Positions 1 to 12,439 of a DNA stretch of 64,000 nt are shown here, one piece after another. The DNA is from Bryoerythrophyllum caledonicum (lineage: Eukaryota > Streptophyta > Bryopsida > Pottiales > Pottiaceae). A program made the translations under genes and the position numbers. The DNA lies in NCBI GenBank assembly GCA_963971425.1, contig OZ020526.1:17265173-17329172 (forward strand). Direction: 5' to 3'. Within the stretch, counting starts at the first letter, position 1, and every line of letters begins with the position of its first letter. The notes below the pieces were generated by a model. The model was not told the origin of the DNA and ran no database searches. It saw only the letters and a list, made by a program, of their open reading frames with translations.

Positions 1-201
1 ACCAGGCATTGCAAACTCTTTTTTGAAAAGAATCATCAATAGTTGTGAAGAGGTTACATGACAAGAATTTTGATTTTATGCTTTGTACAATTATTAATAT
101 GCAACATGAGCAATCAATCACATGTATAAATATAGAAAAAATATTCAAGAGACAAGAAAAACAATCCTCCATATACTCAAACAATCTTGGTTTTTGCTTC
201 T

Positions 202-2475
202 TCATGTAAATTGTGCAGCAACTTGAGGATGTGATCTCTCTTTGACTTTATTTCCAAATCTTGAAACCATGATTTGGTTGGCTGTTACATACATCCAACA
301 TATACGCTCAATATAATTTATAACATAATTATTCAAATCAATTGACAACTGCATCTCATAGCATTATTCAAATATAATATATCTAATCATATAGAAATTC
401 ATATTTAAATGTGATGCTAATCCACTTACATTTTTTGGGAACAATTCATTTTCTCGCCAATTAAAGATTGGAGGAGCTTGCTTTATGAACAATTCAGCGT
501 ACTGTAACATGAATGGTCCACAGTCATATCCATTCTTTTGTTGTGGTACCTGCACATTACATGAATGAATGCATGTATCTAACCCTTTAAAGTCCCATTC
601 TTGTGGAGAGCACTCAAACTACATTTGCATACACATTTCAACTCTCAAGATTTAGTGAAATTTACTTTTTATTATTTTTCATGTAGTTTGTAAAATAAAT
701 ATAAATATAAAATGTACGTGTGTACCTCCAGTTCCAGAAATTCCATGCTCAAAAACTTTTTTCTCACGTTCTCATAAGTTTCTTCGAGATGCTCTTGTTT
801 CCATGCAAATATTAAAAAACTGCATCACATGGTACACAATTTATTGAAGCCGAGGGTAAATAAAATACAGGAGAAAGGTTCACATCCATTAAAAGAACAA
901 TAAATTTTTAGTCATAGTATATAATTTGAAGTTATTAATTTATTCTCTTCATGTATAGTCAAATAAAAATCATTAAAAAAAAAAAAACATTGGACATGAT
1001 GAAAATACTGTAAATACTCTGCACGTACTTCTTTATGTATTTCTCAACATTACAGTGATAACCCGCCATTGAATCAAGATGCAAAATGCACGGAGAAGGC
1101 ACAGTTGTTTCTGCATCAATGTGAAAATGGTAGTGCTGGGTTTAGAATATAAGCAATTGACATTCTACTTCATTGAGCTTAATTATAGTAGAAAACAATG
1201 TAGTAGAAATAAAGTCCTCTGATAAATCTTCCATTTTCTAAGGGAACGATGTTAGGCCACCTCCACCATCTCTGTACAACATTTTTTCAAATACACGAAA
1301 TTTGCATTTTATTCAAAAGCAATGGTTTAGCCTTTATATAAATATCATATTTACTACACATGAGATTATATGTTAGTTTTTAATACATATTGTGTGTACC
1401 TGAGTCATAATCGGTGACAGGACGAGGGTGGCATATCACAATAAGGCTCCAATGTGACCTGAATCAATTTGAACTTTAGAAGAAATAAAAAGGTCTGAAA
1501 GGCTTTGAAAAGGCATTCACTTTTTGCGGTTTGTATTTACAATGTAGAAGATCCAAAATGAGTGTTTAAAAACAACTAAAAGTCAGTTAGTGATTAACAT
1601 ACCCTTCATGTATAGGGACCATCAAATAATCCAGCTCAAAAATAGAAATTTGAGAAGTCCATTTTTTAACTGACTGAAATGCAGCTTTGTACTTTTTATG
1701 CTCTTGTCCCTTGGTAGTTTCATATTTTGATTGAAACCTCGTAAACCAAAAGGTGTTCAAACTATGAAACCTGTTCTGAGGCGCTTGCGAAACGAAGGTT
1801 TTTTTCAAGAATCTACAATACAGTAGTATTTGTTACGGAATTTTTAAATTTCTATTTTAATCTTTGTTCTTTGTGAAATTATTCCCATGAAATCAGTATG
1901 CATTTTCTAACCACAATAGCGTAAATGAAAAATTCTTTTACCTCAACAATTGTTTCTCTTACATTTTTTCTTACCAAGTGAAGTTTATAATAAAAAACAA
2001 AACACAAAATGATAATACAAAGGAAAGAGCATCTCACAACAAATAAAAATTAATGATGTTGTCGTTCAAATAAGCTCCCGGCATTAAACACTCCAAATCA
2101 CTTTTTGTGATCTTGAGTTTGTCTTTTTCGTCCTTTGGATAAAACAATGCAACCTCTGAAGTTTGAGGTGAAGAAGGCTCTGTTGTTGCCAACCGTTCTA
2201 GCAAATTTAAAGTGTTTGGATTTCTTCGAGCTGAAAAATGAACAAATAGAGAATATTAGTATTTCAATTTTTTTAAAAAGGACACATGCATTTTTTTAAT
2301 TAACTTTTCTTGGAAAATAAACTTAAAACTAAAGCTCTATTTCATATCACTTACGTGCTACAACCTCAAAGCATTTTTCAACTCTTGGTTTCTTGTGCTC
2401 CAGATTGTCTGCGTAGTGCTGCTCTTCTTTGACAATTTCCTTTCCCTTACGTTTGTATACGTCTGAGGACGACAT
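202..2475 (-). CDS. Ulp1-type SUMO/ubiquitin-like cysteine protease (C48), 8 exons, intact
   Basis: The encoded protein is a C48 (Ulp1) protease, the family that removes or matures SUMO-like modifiers. I rebuilt eight exons on the minus strand: 2475-2355, 2230-2038, 1812-1603, 1458-1400, 1110-1029, 819-726, 549-430 and 348-202. All introns have GT and AG ends, phases agree, and the sum is 342 codons including the stop. Visible family motifs in order are MPGAYLNDNIINFY (substrate-binding start of the fold), EGSHWSLIV (catalytic His), CILHLDSM (catalytic Asp), and VPQQKNGYDCGPF (oxyanion Gln and catalytic Cys). The catalytic set is therefore complete. The N-terminus is a short Lys/Glu-rich stretch, much shorter than in cellular Ulp1/ESD4 proteins. 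It follows the CACTA transposase in the same orientation. Many plant CACTA elements carry such a gene, so I infer it belongs to the element, although a host gene cannot be excluded. Confidence 0.8.
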
Positions 2476-4050
2476 TGTTCTTGCTTTCCACAATCAAACA
2501 ATATCCTATGTTCAATTTACCAAGCAATTTAGAAGGGACATTAGATAAGAGGGCCCCCTTGTGTGTAATGATGGAATCTATACAAAATATAAGTATGCTA
2601 AAACATATCAATCTTCTAAAAAAATAATTGAAATTTTCAAATAGAAGTTTAGGTCTTTGTAAGTTTCAAGCAATAAATACAAACGTACATAGTTATCTTT
2701 TTTTTCTAAGCTCAACTTTGACAATAGCACTCAAGTAATCCTAGTGAATTGATTTACTTTGGATAAATAGCTTAACTTTAACAATAACACTCACTTAAGT
2801 TTAGTGAATTGACTTACTTTGGATAAAAATAACTAAACTTTTATTATTGACAAGAAATGATCTATCCATCCTAAAATTGGATCCAAAAAAATTTGGCTCC
2901 AAGAGGGGGGCTTTGAGCTCTCTCATTGGTCCATGGAGAACGGAAATTTGCACCTTACAATTTATGATAGATATAGATGAAGTTGCGGATGAAGTTACGG
3001 ATGGATGGATGATTTTAAACTAAATCTTCATCTGTCAATAGAGAACGCATTATATGTCCAAATTAAACGAATTTTATGTTTTCAGAAACGTCATGGAATA
3101 ACAAACAGCGTGGTCTACTCATTTCATTTTCAGTCACTAAAGTGCAGATTACCCTCTCTGAAGATAAATTTGCTCTATTGTTTGCAAGGATCTCAGTGGG
3201 AATCAGATCAGTGGGCAATTTTCATTTCAACTCCATAACGCATCACCAGTATTGACAACACTTAATCTAGCAGGAAATAGATTTGAAGACAACATACCAA
3301 TGTACACTACAACGAATATGCCAAACCTAGTAACATTGTGAGTTTCTATAAGTGCACTCATGCATCATTCATTGATTTGTGTACTACCATGAAAATAGAG
3401 TATAGGACCCTAAGAGCTTCTTGTTACTACTGCCGTGACACTTCCCCAACAAGCTGTTTCATATTGATTTTTTAGAAGGAACATTTCCAGAATATCCTAA
3501 TCAGCAACAAGTCATTAATTAGATCTTGTTTTTGTCCCATTCTCAGGGACTGTGTATACTTAAATTATTTCATCAGATCAATTTTGTTTCAAATTTTTGA
3601 CATTGTAGCAAAGTAAAGAAGAAAATTTATTATGAACCGGATGCACCTGGGTATGGGTTGGTAGAAAGGATGCAGACTGAGGATCAATGAATCTAACCTA
3701 TCAGCTATTATGATCGTAGTTAACAGTAGAGTAGTCTCATAGTCAGAATATTGAAAGCAAGATTACCTGCACCGTCTCAAACACGATAATATCTGTTGAA
3801 ACAGTTGGGTTGTGTACTTCACATGAAACCCAAAGGAAAAAGCTTATGAGAATAAAACTCAACGGATTCAGATTATGGTTTTGATCACTCGAATGCTGAC
3901 GATCTTCACCCTAGTTACGTTTTTAAATTTCTATTTCAATCACATGTAGAAATATAGAAAAAATATACAAAAAAATATATATGCATAAGTATGAAATGTG
4001 AACCCGTCCGGTACAAGTTTAATCTTTAAATGTCATTCCTTAAATTATCC
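2476..4050. other. AT-rich spacer between transposase and protease genes
   Basis: No gene on the coding strand of the two neighbours is supported here. The only recognisable content is a plus-strand LRR exon-like fragment at 3189-3337, described separately. The sequence is AT-rich, with a short near-duplicate around 2,715-2,830 (repeated phrases about starting to act on 'agtgaattga..tacttt'). Confidence 0.5.
3189..3337 (+). pseudogene. Leucine-rich-repeat receptor exon fragment
   Basis: About 50 codons read as two leucine-rich repeats, with core phrases DLSGNQISGQF and LTTLNLAGNRFEDNIP, followed by MPNLVTL and a GT-type splice donor (ATT then GTGAGT) at 3338. The segment is preceded by a plausible AG acceptor. 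This is the repeat pattern and exon style of plant LRR receptor-like kinases. No kinase domain, signal peptide or further repeats were found nearby, so it is an isolated gene fragment. It lies between the transposase and protease genes but on the opposite strand, which would suit a host fragment captured by the transposon. An old gene remnant is also possible. Confidence 0.55.
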
Positions 4051-7000
4051 TTACAAATAATCATTTAATCTTTTATTGAAAGTTCTCAGTCTTTTTGACG
4101 ATGTGCGCACACTATCATCCTCTACTATTCTCTTTCCTTTCGTATCTGCTTCAGGCTCACTTGGACCTTCAGTTCTTCTTAAACTTTGTTGGGCAATAGA
4201 TGGTATGCTGAAAGTAGGCATGTCGTCATCATCATCCGCTGCTTCAGTGAGCTCCTCATCATCATTTAGAAGATACTCTTCATCTTCAGTATTGCCTATT
4301 TCTACAACAGTTGGGTCTTCATCACCTTCCTCTATCATCGTTGCATAATTTTGTTCATCGTCATTAATGTTAGAATCGTTGTCATCATCGTCATCATGTA
4401 CTTCAATAATAGAGTCAAGAGAGGGTCCAGCACCTCTTTCAGCGTCATTGACATTTTGTCCAGATGAAAATGCTATTGTCTTGCCTCCATTTTTATACGC
4501 AGGTGGAATTGTAAGCTCACGTTCCATATCACATTCCAATTCAGGGCCAATCAATCTTGGTACATATCGTCTTTCAGGGCCTCCTAGGTTTGGAATGGTT
4601 TCAACCACTGTTATCCAATTTGGGTCTTCAGGATCAATGGCAATGTATGCTTGACGAATCATATGTGGCTCAGCGCATGGGTTCCCATAACTTCTTGATC
4701 GGGATATTTCTCTTGAAGCCGCATTAAACAACGTGAAACCATAACCATCAGTCTTGATTAATGTGTTGGGCCTTACTTGGGCAGATCCAAACCATTTACA
4801 CATTATAAATGTCTTTTTCATGTGTATAAAATCAATTTCAAGAATTTCTTCAATGTATCCAATAAAATCTTCAACAACTTCTGTACTTGAGTCCCCAGAA
4901 TTTGAGTTGATATCCATGAGAAATTGACTTATTATAACAGAGTTATCAGCGTAATATTTAGCATCAGCCGCCCTTGTTTTAAAGAGTTGCCCTCCAATGT
5001 AGAGCCCATTGTATGATGTAGCAGAAGTTGGACACCCGTTGGCTATAGCATGAATTTCGTCTGGAACATCTTCTCTATCCCTATTTTTATCCTTGATATG
5101 TGAAGATAGCCACTCATAGAATTCAAGCTCTTGCAACTCAGGCGGATATTGGAGCCTACCTTTTTTTGAATGCTGGATTGTAGACCACTCCATTTTGAAC
5201 CTAGCACGAGCCTCTTGTACATTTTTAGTATGCTCCTCAAAGTACCTGTACAAGAGACAAATTTCAAGTCACAACATTACATCCAATACATGTGAGCAGT
5301 AGATAATGGAAATCAATGCTACATATTCGAAATTTTGACAACTACATATATCATGAAAGATTGAACTTACTTGCGATAAGGCGCCACCATTTTTGAATTG
5401 CTCAACATGTAGTTGTTTACATGCTTCCGTGTTTCATTCGACAAGTTGATTTTTTTGCTTCCCCTGTGTTGAAATCTTATGGGGTTGATTTCATCATTTT
5501 CTAAATCCATGCCCAGTGTTTTCCTATTTATTGTACATGGTAATTGAGGGATATACTGCAAGAGGAATCCAATATTTGTGTACAGCCAATAAGATTCGCT
5601 TATGCTACCTTCTGGCCTAGCCATATTTTTCAAAAAACTTTTCAATACCTTAAAGTATCTTTCTACTGGATACATCCAACGTGTGTGTATGACCCCACAC
5701 AAAGTAGTTTCTTTGACTAGATGGTAAATCAAATGAAAACTAATGGTGAAATTAGTTGGAGGTAATTCCTTAACTAAAAGGCATAATGTTTCACTAGCAT
5801 CACGCATAAGCATTGGAAACTCAATTGGATTCAGTTCAAGTGCATTTACACGTTGAAAAACTCGACACAAAAGCAAAATTGCTCTTCGCGGGCCTCGTTG
5901 TAACATACCTCTTAATGCCACGGGAATCACATGTTGCATCAATATATGATAATCATGAGATTTCAAGTGTTGCAACTTATTGTCGGATCCAAAGTAATTA
6001 TGGATGTTTGCTGAAAAATTGGAAGGAAGTTTTAGGGAACGTACTCTGTCAATGAATCTTGATTTTTCACCATCATCCAAAATCCATGGCGCACTCGGTT
6101 GAAACGCTTTGATTCGAGTAGGATTTGCCTTAGTTGGAGCTTGTTTAATATCTCTCAGCCATAGTTCGTTTCTGATGTTGAACTCTTGTAAATCTTCCCT
6201 TACAGCCCTTGAATCGTTCTCACCAAGCAAGAGCATCATAATATTGTGACACACATTTTTTTCAATGTGCATCCCATCAACAAGATGACAAATAATTAAA
6301 TCTTTCCAATAGTCCAATTTAAAAAATATTGACTCTTTTTTAATAACCTTATTGTTTCGTTTGCTTTGTTCGATCCATTCCTTCCCAGATAGTTCTCGAG
6401 GGGGTTCTCTCAACTCTTGTTCATATTGCAAAGTGGTTGATTCTTTCCTGAAGGGATGGTCAGGCTCAAGGAGACGGCGGCAATCGGTGAAAACGCATTT
6501 TTTTAATGCTTTTGAATACCTCCCATTTAACCGATCACCACAAACTGGACATGAGTTGTAACCACGAACTTGACAGTGCGCGGTTAATCCATATCCCAGT
6601 AGGTCATGAATGACCCACATACAAATTGCACGGATGTTTACGTTTTGTTTTCCTGAAATTTAAGAACAGAAGAAATATGAGATAATTAATTTTTAGTTAC
6701 CATCCTTTTGAACAAATGCAAAAGTTTTAAAATGAATTTAATGAACAGACTTCAGGTTTTCCAAACACTAGGATAACCAGCATCCAAGCTCAAGGGTTGT
6801 ACATGTGGAAATTTTCCTACCAATAGATAAAGGAAGGGCTGGCTGTGGTGCCAGCTTGTGTACATTTGAGGCATGGTAATAGGAAATCTGGTCCTGTTTC
6901 AAGGTTTAGGAAATCCAAAGTGAGATTGTAGATAAAAGTATTGTCACATAATTTCCAATACATATAGGGGGTACATACACAAGTACCCCCTCTATGAATT

Positions 7001-8852
7001 GGAAATTATGTGACAATACTTTTATCTACAATCTCACTGTGGATTTCCTAAACCTTGAAACAGGACCAGATTTCCTAAACATGACCAGATTTCCTATTAC
7101 CATGCCTCAAATGTACACAAGCTGGCACCACAGCCAGCCCTTCCTTTATCTATTGGTAGGAAAATTTCCACATGTACAACCCTTGAGCTTGGCAGTGCTG
7201 GTTTACAATCCTGCTGGTTTATGTAATCCAACCTTATCACTACACCAATTTTGGACTTGAGGGGTGCAAAAAAGGAACATTTAATACAAAAATACTATCT
7301 ACATGCCCCTAGTGCATGAAGTGCATAATATCACAAATTAATAAATTAACAAAATAATTAGATAGACTTACCAATAGGTCTTGAGACATCCACTCCAACA
7401 ACTCCGTTCCACATTGCAATGTACTCATCGATCAGGGGCTCTAAAAAGACATCTAAATCTTGAACCTGTTTTTTTCCTGGAATTAAGAGTGCCAGCATCA
7501 TGTGGAAGGGTTTACTTAGAAGTTCAACTGGCAAATTATAATTTAAAATTGTAACTGCCCATGTGCTCCATTTTGTTGATAAAGACTTGTATGGATTGAT
7601 ACCATCAATTGCAATTCCAGTGTGTATATTTACGGTTTCTTCATTTTCAAACTCCAAAACATTATCTATGTGTTTCCAAGCTGTTGAATCACTTGGATAC
7701 CGCCAAAGGCCGTCAGAGCTCCTAGCTTTTTTATATCCATTAAAAGGAGGTGCTAATTTCGGGCAAGACAAAGATTTCAATATTCGAGGTATAATAGGAA
7801 AGTGCCGTAAAATCTTCCATGGTGTCTTGCCTTTTCCTGGTTGATATCGGGGAGTGTTGCAAATTGAACAGTTGTTCATTTTTTCCCTGTCTTTGTAGTA
7901 GATCATGCAATTATTTTTGCATGCATCTATTCGATTGTATACCAATCCAAATTTAGAAACAATTTTCTTAGATGCATCTATGTTTTGTGGAAGATTAACT
8001 AGATTTAAATGTTTTATCAATAGCTGTAACAAGCTAGTGAAAGCCTCGACTGTAACCCCACCACTGACTTTCCATTCAAGCAACAAAACAGTAAAGGATA
8101 AAAGGCCAATGTCACAACCGCTATAAACAGGTGTAGCATCTTCCTTTTTAAGTTCTTCCAGAAAAGGGTCGTTGTCTTCATCATGTTCAACATGTTGGAG
8201 AGGGTCATCATGTACCATTGTTTCATCTACATGATGTAAACTTTCTTCTTGTGTGACAAATGAAGGTGCTTGATTGGTAGGAACTTGGGGAATTGCTTGT
8301 CCACCTAATTCCAAATTTTAACAAAAATCCATGAGAGTTAGTGATGTGTAACGAGCAAATTAGCAATGATTATTTTCAATTTAAACAAGACAAGTGTCAA
8401 ATAAGACATAGAACTTAATGTATATAATCAATCTTGTGTATTTATGACCTCCTACGGAAGATCCAATTAAACTTTTCTTATAATATGAAATCAAATATAG
8501 CTAAAATGCATATGACGTAGATTTATGACATTAGATATGTACGAACAAAGTCAAATCGATTTCTTTCCAAATAAATGAAATAGATTCAAGAGAAATAAAT
8601 TAACAATGATTGTAAAAGTAAGTTGAAAACATGATGGATTAGTGCATTTGCAATGGTTAATTGAAACTGACCTTCAAATGATTGCATTCTACGAAGCAAT
8701 TTTGTATATTTTTCAAAAAAATCTCTAGGCGCATGTGGGCTAAAGCTTCCTCCTTCTAAATGCTTTGCTATAACCTCTGGATCTCGCAAACTTGATCCAT
8801 TGCAACCCTTACACCAACAAAACTCTTTGGATATTCCCTTCTTTGGTGCCAT
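4051..8852 (-). CDS. CACTA (En/Spm) transposase, Tnp2 type, 4 exons, intact
   Basis: This is the DDE transposase of a CACTA element. Exons 8852-8672, 8304-7372, 6652-5371 and 5245-4051 join with consistent phases at GT/AG sites into 1,197 codons including the stop. Domain order follows plant Tnp2 proteins. First comes an N-terminal transposase-associated segment with Cys-rich FCWCKGCNG. Next is the Transposase_21 core, with IDGINPY, YNLPVELL, LIPGKK, then after the intron CMWVIHDLLGYG and the zinc ligands of SCPVCGD, then VDGMHIEKNV. A DUF4218-like part follows (LKSHDYHILMQHVIPVALRG and RWMYPVERY). Exon 4 holds a DUF4216-like part (KWFGSAQV, YGFTLFN, YIAIDPEDPNW) and an Asp/Glu-rich tail with a basic C-terminus (RKxxx-like KGKRIVEDD). 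No frameshift or stop is visible, so the protein may be functional. Which acidic residues are catalytic was not assigned with confidence. Confidence 0.88.
6777..7216. repeat. Long foldback (inverted repeat) inside transposase intron 2
   Basis: The two arms, roughly 6,777-6,985 and 6,986-7,216, are near-perfect reverse complements. They start with a shared CCAAGCTCAAGGG block and close with a central AGGGGGTAC / GTACCCCCT palindrome around an 8-base loop. The right arm has one extra copy of a roughly 20-base segment containing GACCAGATTTCC. The structure lies entirely within the intron between exons 2 and 3 (7,371-6,653). It resembles a foldback MITE, or a hairpin that could yield small RNAs when the intron is transcribed. 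Confidence 0.8.
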
Positions 8853-10914
8853 CTTGAATAAATACCTTTGATTTCACAACAATAAAAAGAATCAACATGC
8901 TAGCAACAGTTAATTATTTCCAAGACTTTGAATATGACAAGGGGAGAGATTGCTAAACTACTACATGTATCTTCAAATTTAAGTGTCCATAGCAAGCATA
9001 TTGAACTCACCAATTGTGTATTGTAGAGCAATAATTGTATATCAAAAAACAAAAGCGGTGTAAATTGAGGTAAAATACTACAAAAAAGTGGGAAAATAGA
9101 AATGATAATTTAATAATATTTAGTTGATGTAAAAAAAATATTGAAAATATAAAGAAGTTGGCAACTCTGGACATGCCTATTAATACTTTGCACCCGATTT
9201 AGCTTGGAGGTAAGCCCACTTTTACTTAGAACAAAGTAAAAGCTACAAATTCTATTTTTAGATTTTATTTATAGACTAGGTGAAGCTATAATTCATTCTA
9301 GGCCTTTGAGTGAATTCCTAATTTGTAAATAGGTCACATAATCACTCTAGTCATGCCGACCCCAAATCAATATTTAAAAATAAATCAAACAATCACTCTA
9401 GTCAAGCCGACCTCAAAATTTATTTCAAGATTTGTTTCTATAAATTAAAAGTATATTCAGAGAATATAGAAAACATGGACCATGGAGCCATAATCTATAG
9501 TTATGGAGAAACTTGATTGATGAGTATATTAAAAACAATAAACGTTGGGCTATATTTAGAGTTGTGAATAAAATAAATCTATGACAACATGAAAAACGTA
9601 AAGAATTGAACCTTATATAAAAATGTGAATGGATTAGATTCTTGAAAACATAGAGAACCTGAAGGGTTGAGCCTATCTAGCCCTATACATCCTTGATGTC
9701 AAAAAACCGCATTTTGGATAAAGGATTGAAACTTTGAAGAGTCATAACTTCACTATTTTTTGACAAATTCACTAGGGTATAATCCAAAATAAAGTCTTTT
9801 ATTAGACAGTTTTCACCATTGCAAGATTAATATTGGATGCAATTTTATGTTTTGATGGATTTCTTTGGTGCAAAGGTGTTATTAAGATGAAGGTGAACAT
9901 CTTTCTAGTTTCACATTTTATTCCTGATAGTACCTTTGTTTGTAGATTTTCCACTCGGAAGCAAAAATGATGAAATTGTGTAATCTATGTTGAGTACTAT
10001 CACATTACAATCTTACAATCTATGAGGCTTTAAAACTCAAAATGTGGTCTACATGACTTACAATAGGTCTACTACAAGATTATATAGTTGGTATCTAAAT
10101 AGCTGACATTCATATTCATATTCATGGTTTTTAAGGAGAAAGTCATTAACTATCTAAAAATATCTTTTATGGCTAATACCACGTTGTGATGTTCAACGGC
10201 TAGTGTTGTGGATAAACTAAATTCACGAGATTATAAAAAGCACAAAGGCATGGGCTATAATAAAGATGTGGACAAACTAAATTAGTGAGAACTTATAAAA
10301 CATGAAGGTTTGGGCACACCTAATGTTGTGGATAAACAAAATTCTTGAGAACCTAGGGAACATGGAAGGTTGAGTTTTATCTTGGATTGTGAACAAACTA
10401 CTACAATTGCAAATGAACAACCACTTTTCAAAACAACCCAATGATGTGACGATTAACGAAACTAATACACTACCTTCAAACAACACAAACTGTATCTTAG
10501 AGAACAATTGTTTTTTTTTTAAATTTAAATTTTTATAATAATTTTTAATAATTTTTATAAATAATTTTTAATAAATTTATTGAATTTGGTTTGTATAGTG
10601 TCCAGATAATATTCACGAATGACATAAGCAAATGAATGATAATGGGTGACCTGATCCACGTAATCTTCATAATCAAGTTTGCAAAGCAATAGTGAAAAAA
10701 AGGCACGGGAGATTAAAGTTTGCCAGGTTCCCAAACCGTCTCGGCGGAATTGGATGGTCAATCATCGAGGAGGTTTCCGAGACGTTCCCTAGAAGTTTTC
10801 ATTAACATTTTCCTAAACTTGAATAAATGTTCATTTCGTGATATGTACTTGGTGTAACAATCTTTGGCCTGCGACGATATAAAAAAACAATATCTAAGAA
10901 TACTTGATTGGATT
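8853..10914. other. CACTA 5' non-coding region
   Basis: About 2 kb of AT-rich DNA lies between the transposase start codon and the subterminal repeat cluster. I see no supported gene. There are short repeated phrases such as 'tcactctagtca.gccgacc' near 9,340-9,410 and several 'gtggataaac.aaatt' repeats near 10,200-10,340. Any promoter of the transposase must lie here, but no site is distinct enough to call. Confidence 0.5.
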
Positions 10915-11064
10915 AAAACACTATCCTAGGTTGAAACACTAACCGAGGTTGTGATAGTGTTTCAACCGAGTTGGAACATTATCTCTCAATCTTCATGGTT
11001 GAAACACTATCCCAAACCACAATAGTGTTTCAACATAGTGATTCAACACTGTTTTGCACTAGTG
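10915..11064. repeat. CACTA right terminus with subterminal repeats
   Basis: The motif TTGAAACACTAT (and variants) occurs about six times in direct and inverted orientation between 10,920 and 11,050. The block ends in TTTTGCACTAGTG at 11,052-11,064. On the minus strand this reads as a CACTA terminus followed by subterminal motifs, the arrangement bound by TnpA-like proteins in this superfamily. Confidence 0.65.
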
Positions 11065-11657
11065 ACAAGACAGTAGGGTATAAGTCCACTAAGCTTACTT
11101 ACTTTTGGGAAAAAAAAAAATACTACTGAGTATGTTTTTCATGGAGCCCTTTGTAAGAGGTCGCGAGCGTTGAGGACCGTCCATCCAAGTGGTGGTTGCT
11201 AATCCTGGCCGTCAAATCTATGATGCTACCTGACATAATTACAAACAACGGCGCATTAGTCTGGACGCGTGGGATGAAGCCACGTGTCGCTGAATTTATG
11301 AATGTGTTGGGCGCGGGTTTTGAGGGGTTCCTCGGTTGACGAGTTCCTGGCCGGCCAGTGTATGTTTTTTTTCACGCAGCTGTGGTTTGCTCTCCTCCTT
11401 GGCGCCGTTGAGTTTGGGTGAATTGAACTGAGGCGATGGCCAAACATTTGGAAGCAAGTAGAGGCGGAGATGGTGCACGCCACGATTGAACTTCGCAATT
11501 CAAGTGCAACTAATGTCAAGGTATTCAATCACTGCAGTTGTAGAGAGAGAGCTCACAGAATTAGCATGTTAGAAGTGCTCTGATTAGATAAGGTGACATC
11601 CTGTTGGTGGCGGGCGAGGTGATGGAGGTCATAGGGTTTAGCTCTCCCGAAAAGCGG

Positions 11658-12262
11658 TGCGCGATCGGTGTCTGTGCATGGGAAATTGTCTCGGGAGGAG
11701 GGTCGGGCCACGACACAAAGTGTATATGAAGACCGCAGAGGCGTTGCCTCCGGATCGCAGCTGAAGGAGGAGCTCATGGATTGCAGTTGGAGCTCGGGGT
11801 GGCATTGTGTTCTTGGTAAGACAGTGCACCTTGTTCCTGTTTTGCTTGAAATCATGTTTTTTTCCTTTCATCTGGTCTGATGCACGTGGATTGACGTAGC
11901 ACGTACGTAGGTAGGGGACGTGTTTAGGATGTGCTTGCAAGTTCTAGGACTCATTTTGAATCTCAAACGTGCGCTCGGTGTCTGTACGTGGAAGTTTGTA
12001 TCCTGAGGAGGGTCGGGCAACGAACCACACTGTATGGGAAGACCGTAGAGGCGTTGAAGTTGGATCGCAGCTGAAGTAGGAGCTCCTGGATCGTTGTTCG
12101 CGCTCGGGGTGGCGACGCCGTTCTGTTCTTGGTAAGACATTGCTTAAAGTTTATGTTTTGCATTTCTCATGCTTTTTTTTCTTCTTCTGGCTTGATACAC
12201 GTGGATCCCCATAGCACATACGTACGTAGGGGACGTGTGAGGAGTGCTTGCAAGTTGTGGGT
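11658..12262 (+). repeat. Diverged direct tandem duplication, unit about 310 bp
   Basis: Unit 1 (about 11,658-11,950) and unit 2 (about 11,968-12,262) align along their length. Shared blocks in order are CGGTGTCTGT, GGAGGGTCGGGC, AGAGGCGTTG, GGATCGCAGCTGAAG, GCTCGGGGTGGC, TTCTTGGTAAGAC, CACGTGGAT, ACGTACGTAGG and GTGCTTGCAAGTT. The TTCTTG|GTAAGAC block is a good splice donor in both units, so this could be a duplicated exon-intron of a non-coding transcript. No conserved protein frame is kept between the units. Confidence 0.7.
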
Positions 12263-12439
12263 GTATGCTTGCAAGTTGTGGATGTGTGCTTGCAAGTACT
12301 GTTTTCTAAATGTAAGCTGCTCTCGTTTCCGCAGCTTGCTAATCAGTGTAAAATGACATCAAGGCTTGTTCGTTTCATTACATATGTGTTTTAGTTGGAT
12401 GGGATGTGGAAGATCGTCCATGGATGGAAACAAATTGTT

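Larger units (their letters stand above)
1..11064 (-). mobile_element. CACTA-superfamily DNA transposon, left end outside or not found
   Basis: An intact Tnp2-type transposase and a same-strand Ulp1-like protease are followed upstream, near 10,915-11,064, by typical CACTA end structure. The end reads CACTAGTGCAAAACAG when read inwards on the minus strand. It is preceded by a cluster of short subterminal repeats in both orientations. The matching left end was searched for in 1-4,050 and not recognised, so it may lie before the window. The start coordinate is only the window edge. Whether the protease gene lies inside the element is inferred from orientation and from known CACTA gene content. 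Confidence 0.65.

Noticed and set aside
7238..7260. CACTACACCAATTTTGG, possible terminus of a second CACTA element
   Set aside because: No matching inverted end was found nearby, and it lies inside the transposase intron.
11256..12163. Several minus-strand frames of 60-100 codons
   Set aside because: They overlap each other and the tandem duplication, and are not conserved between the two units.
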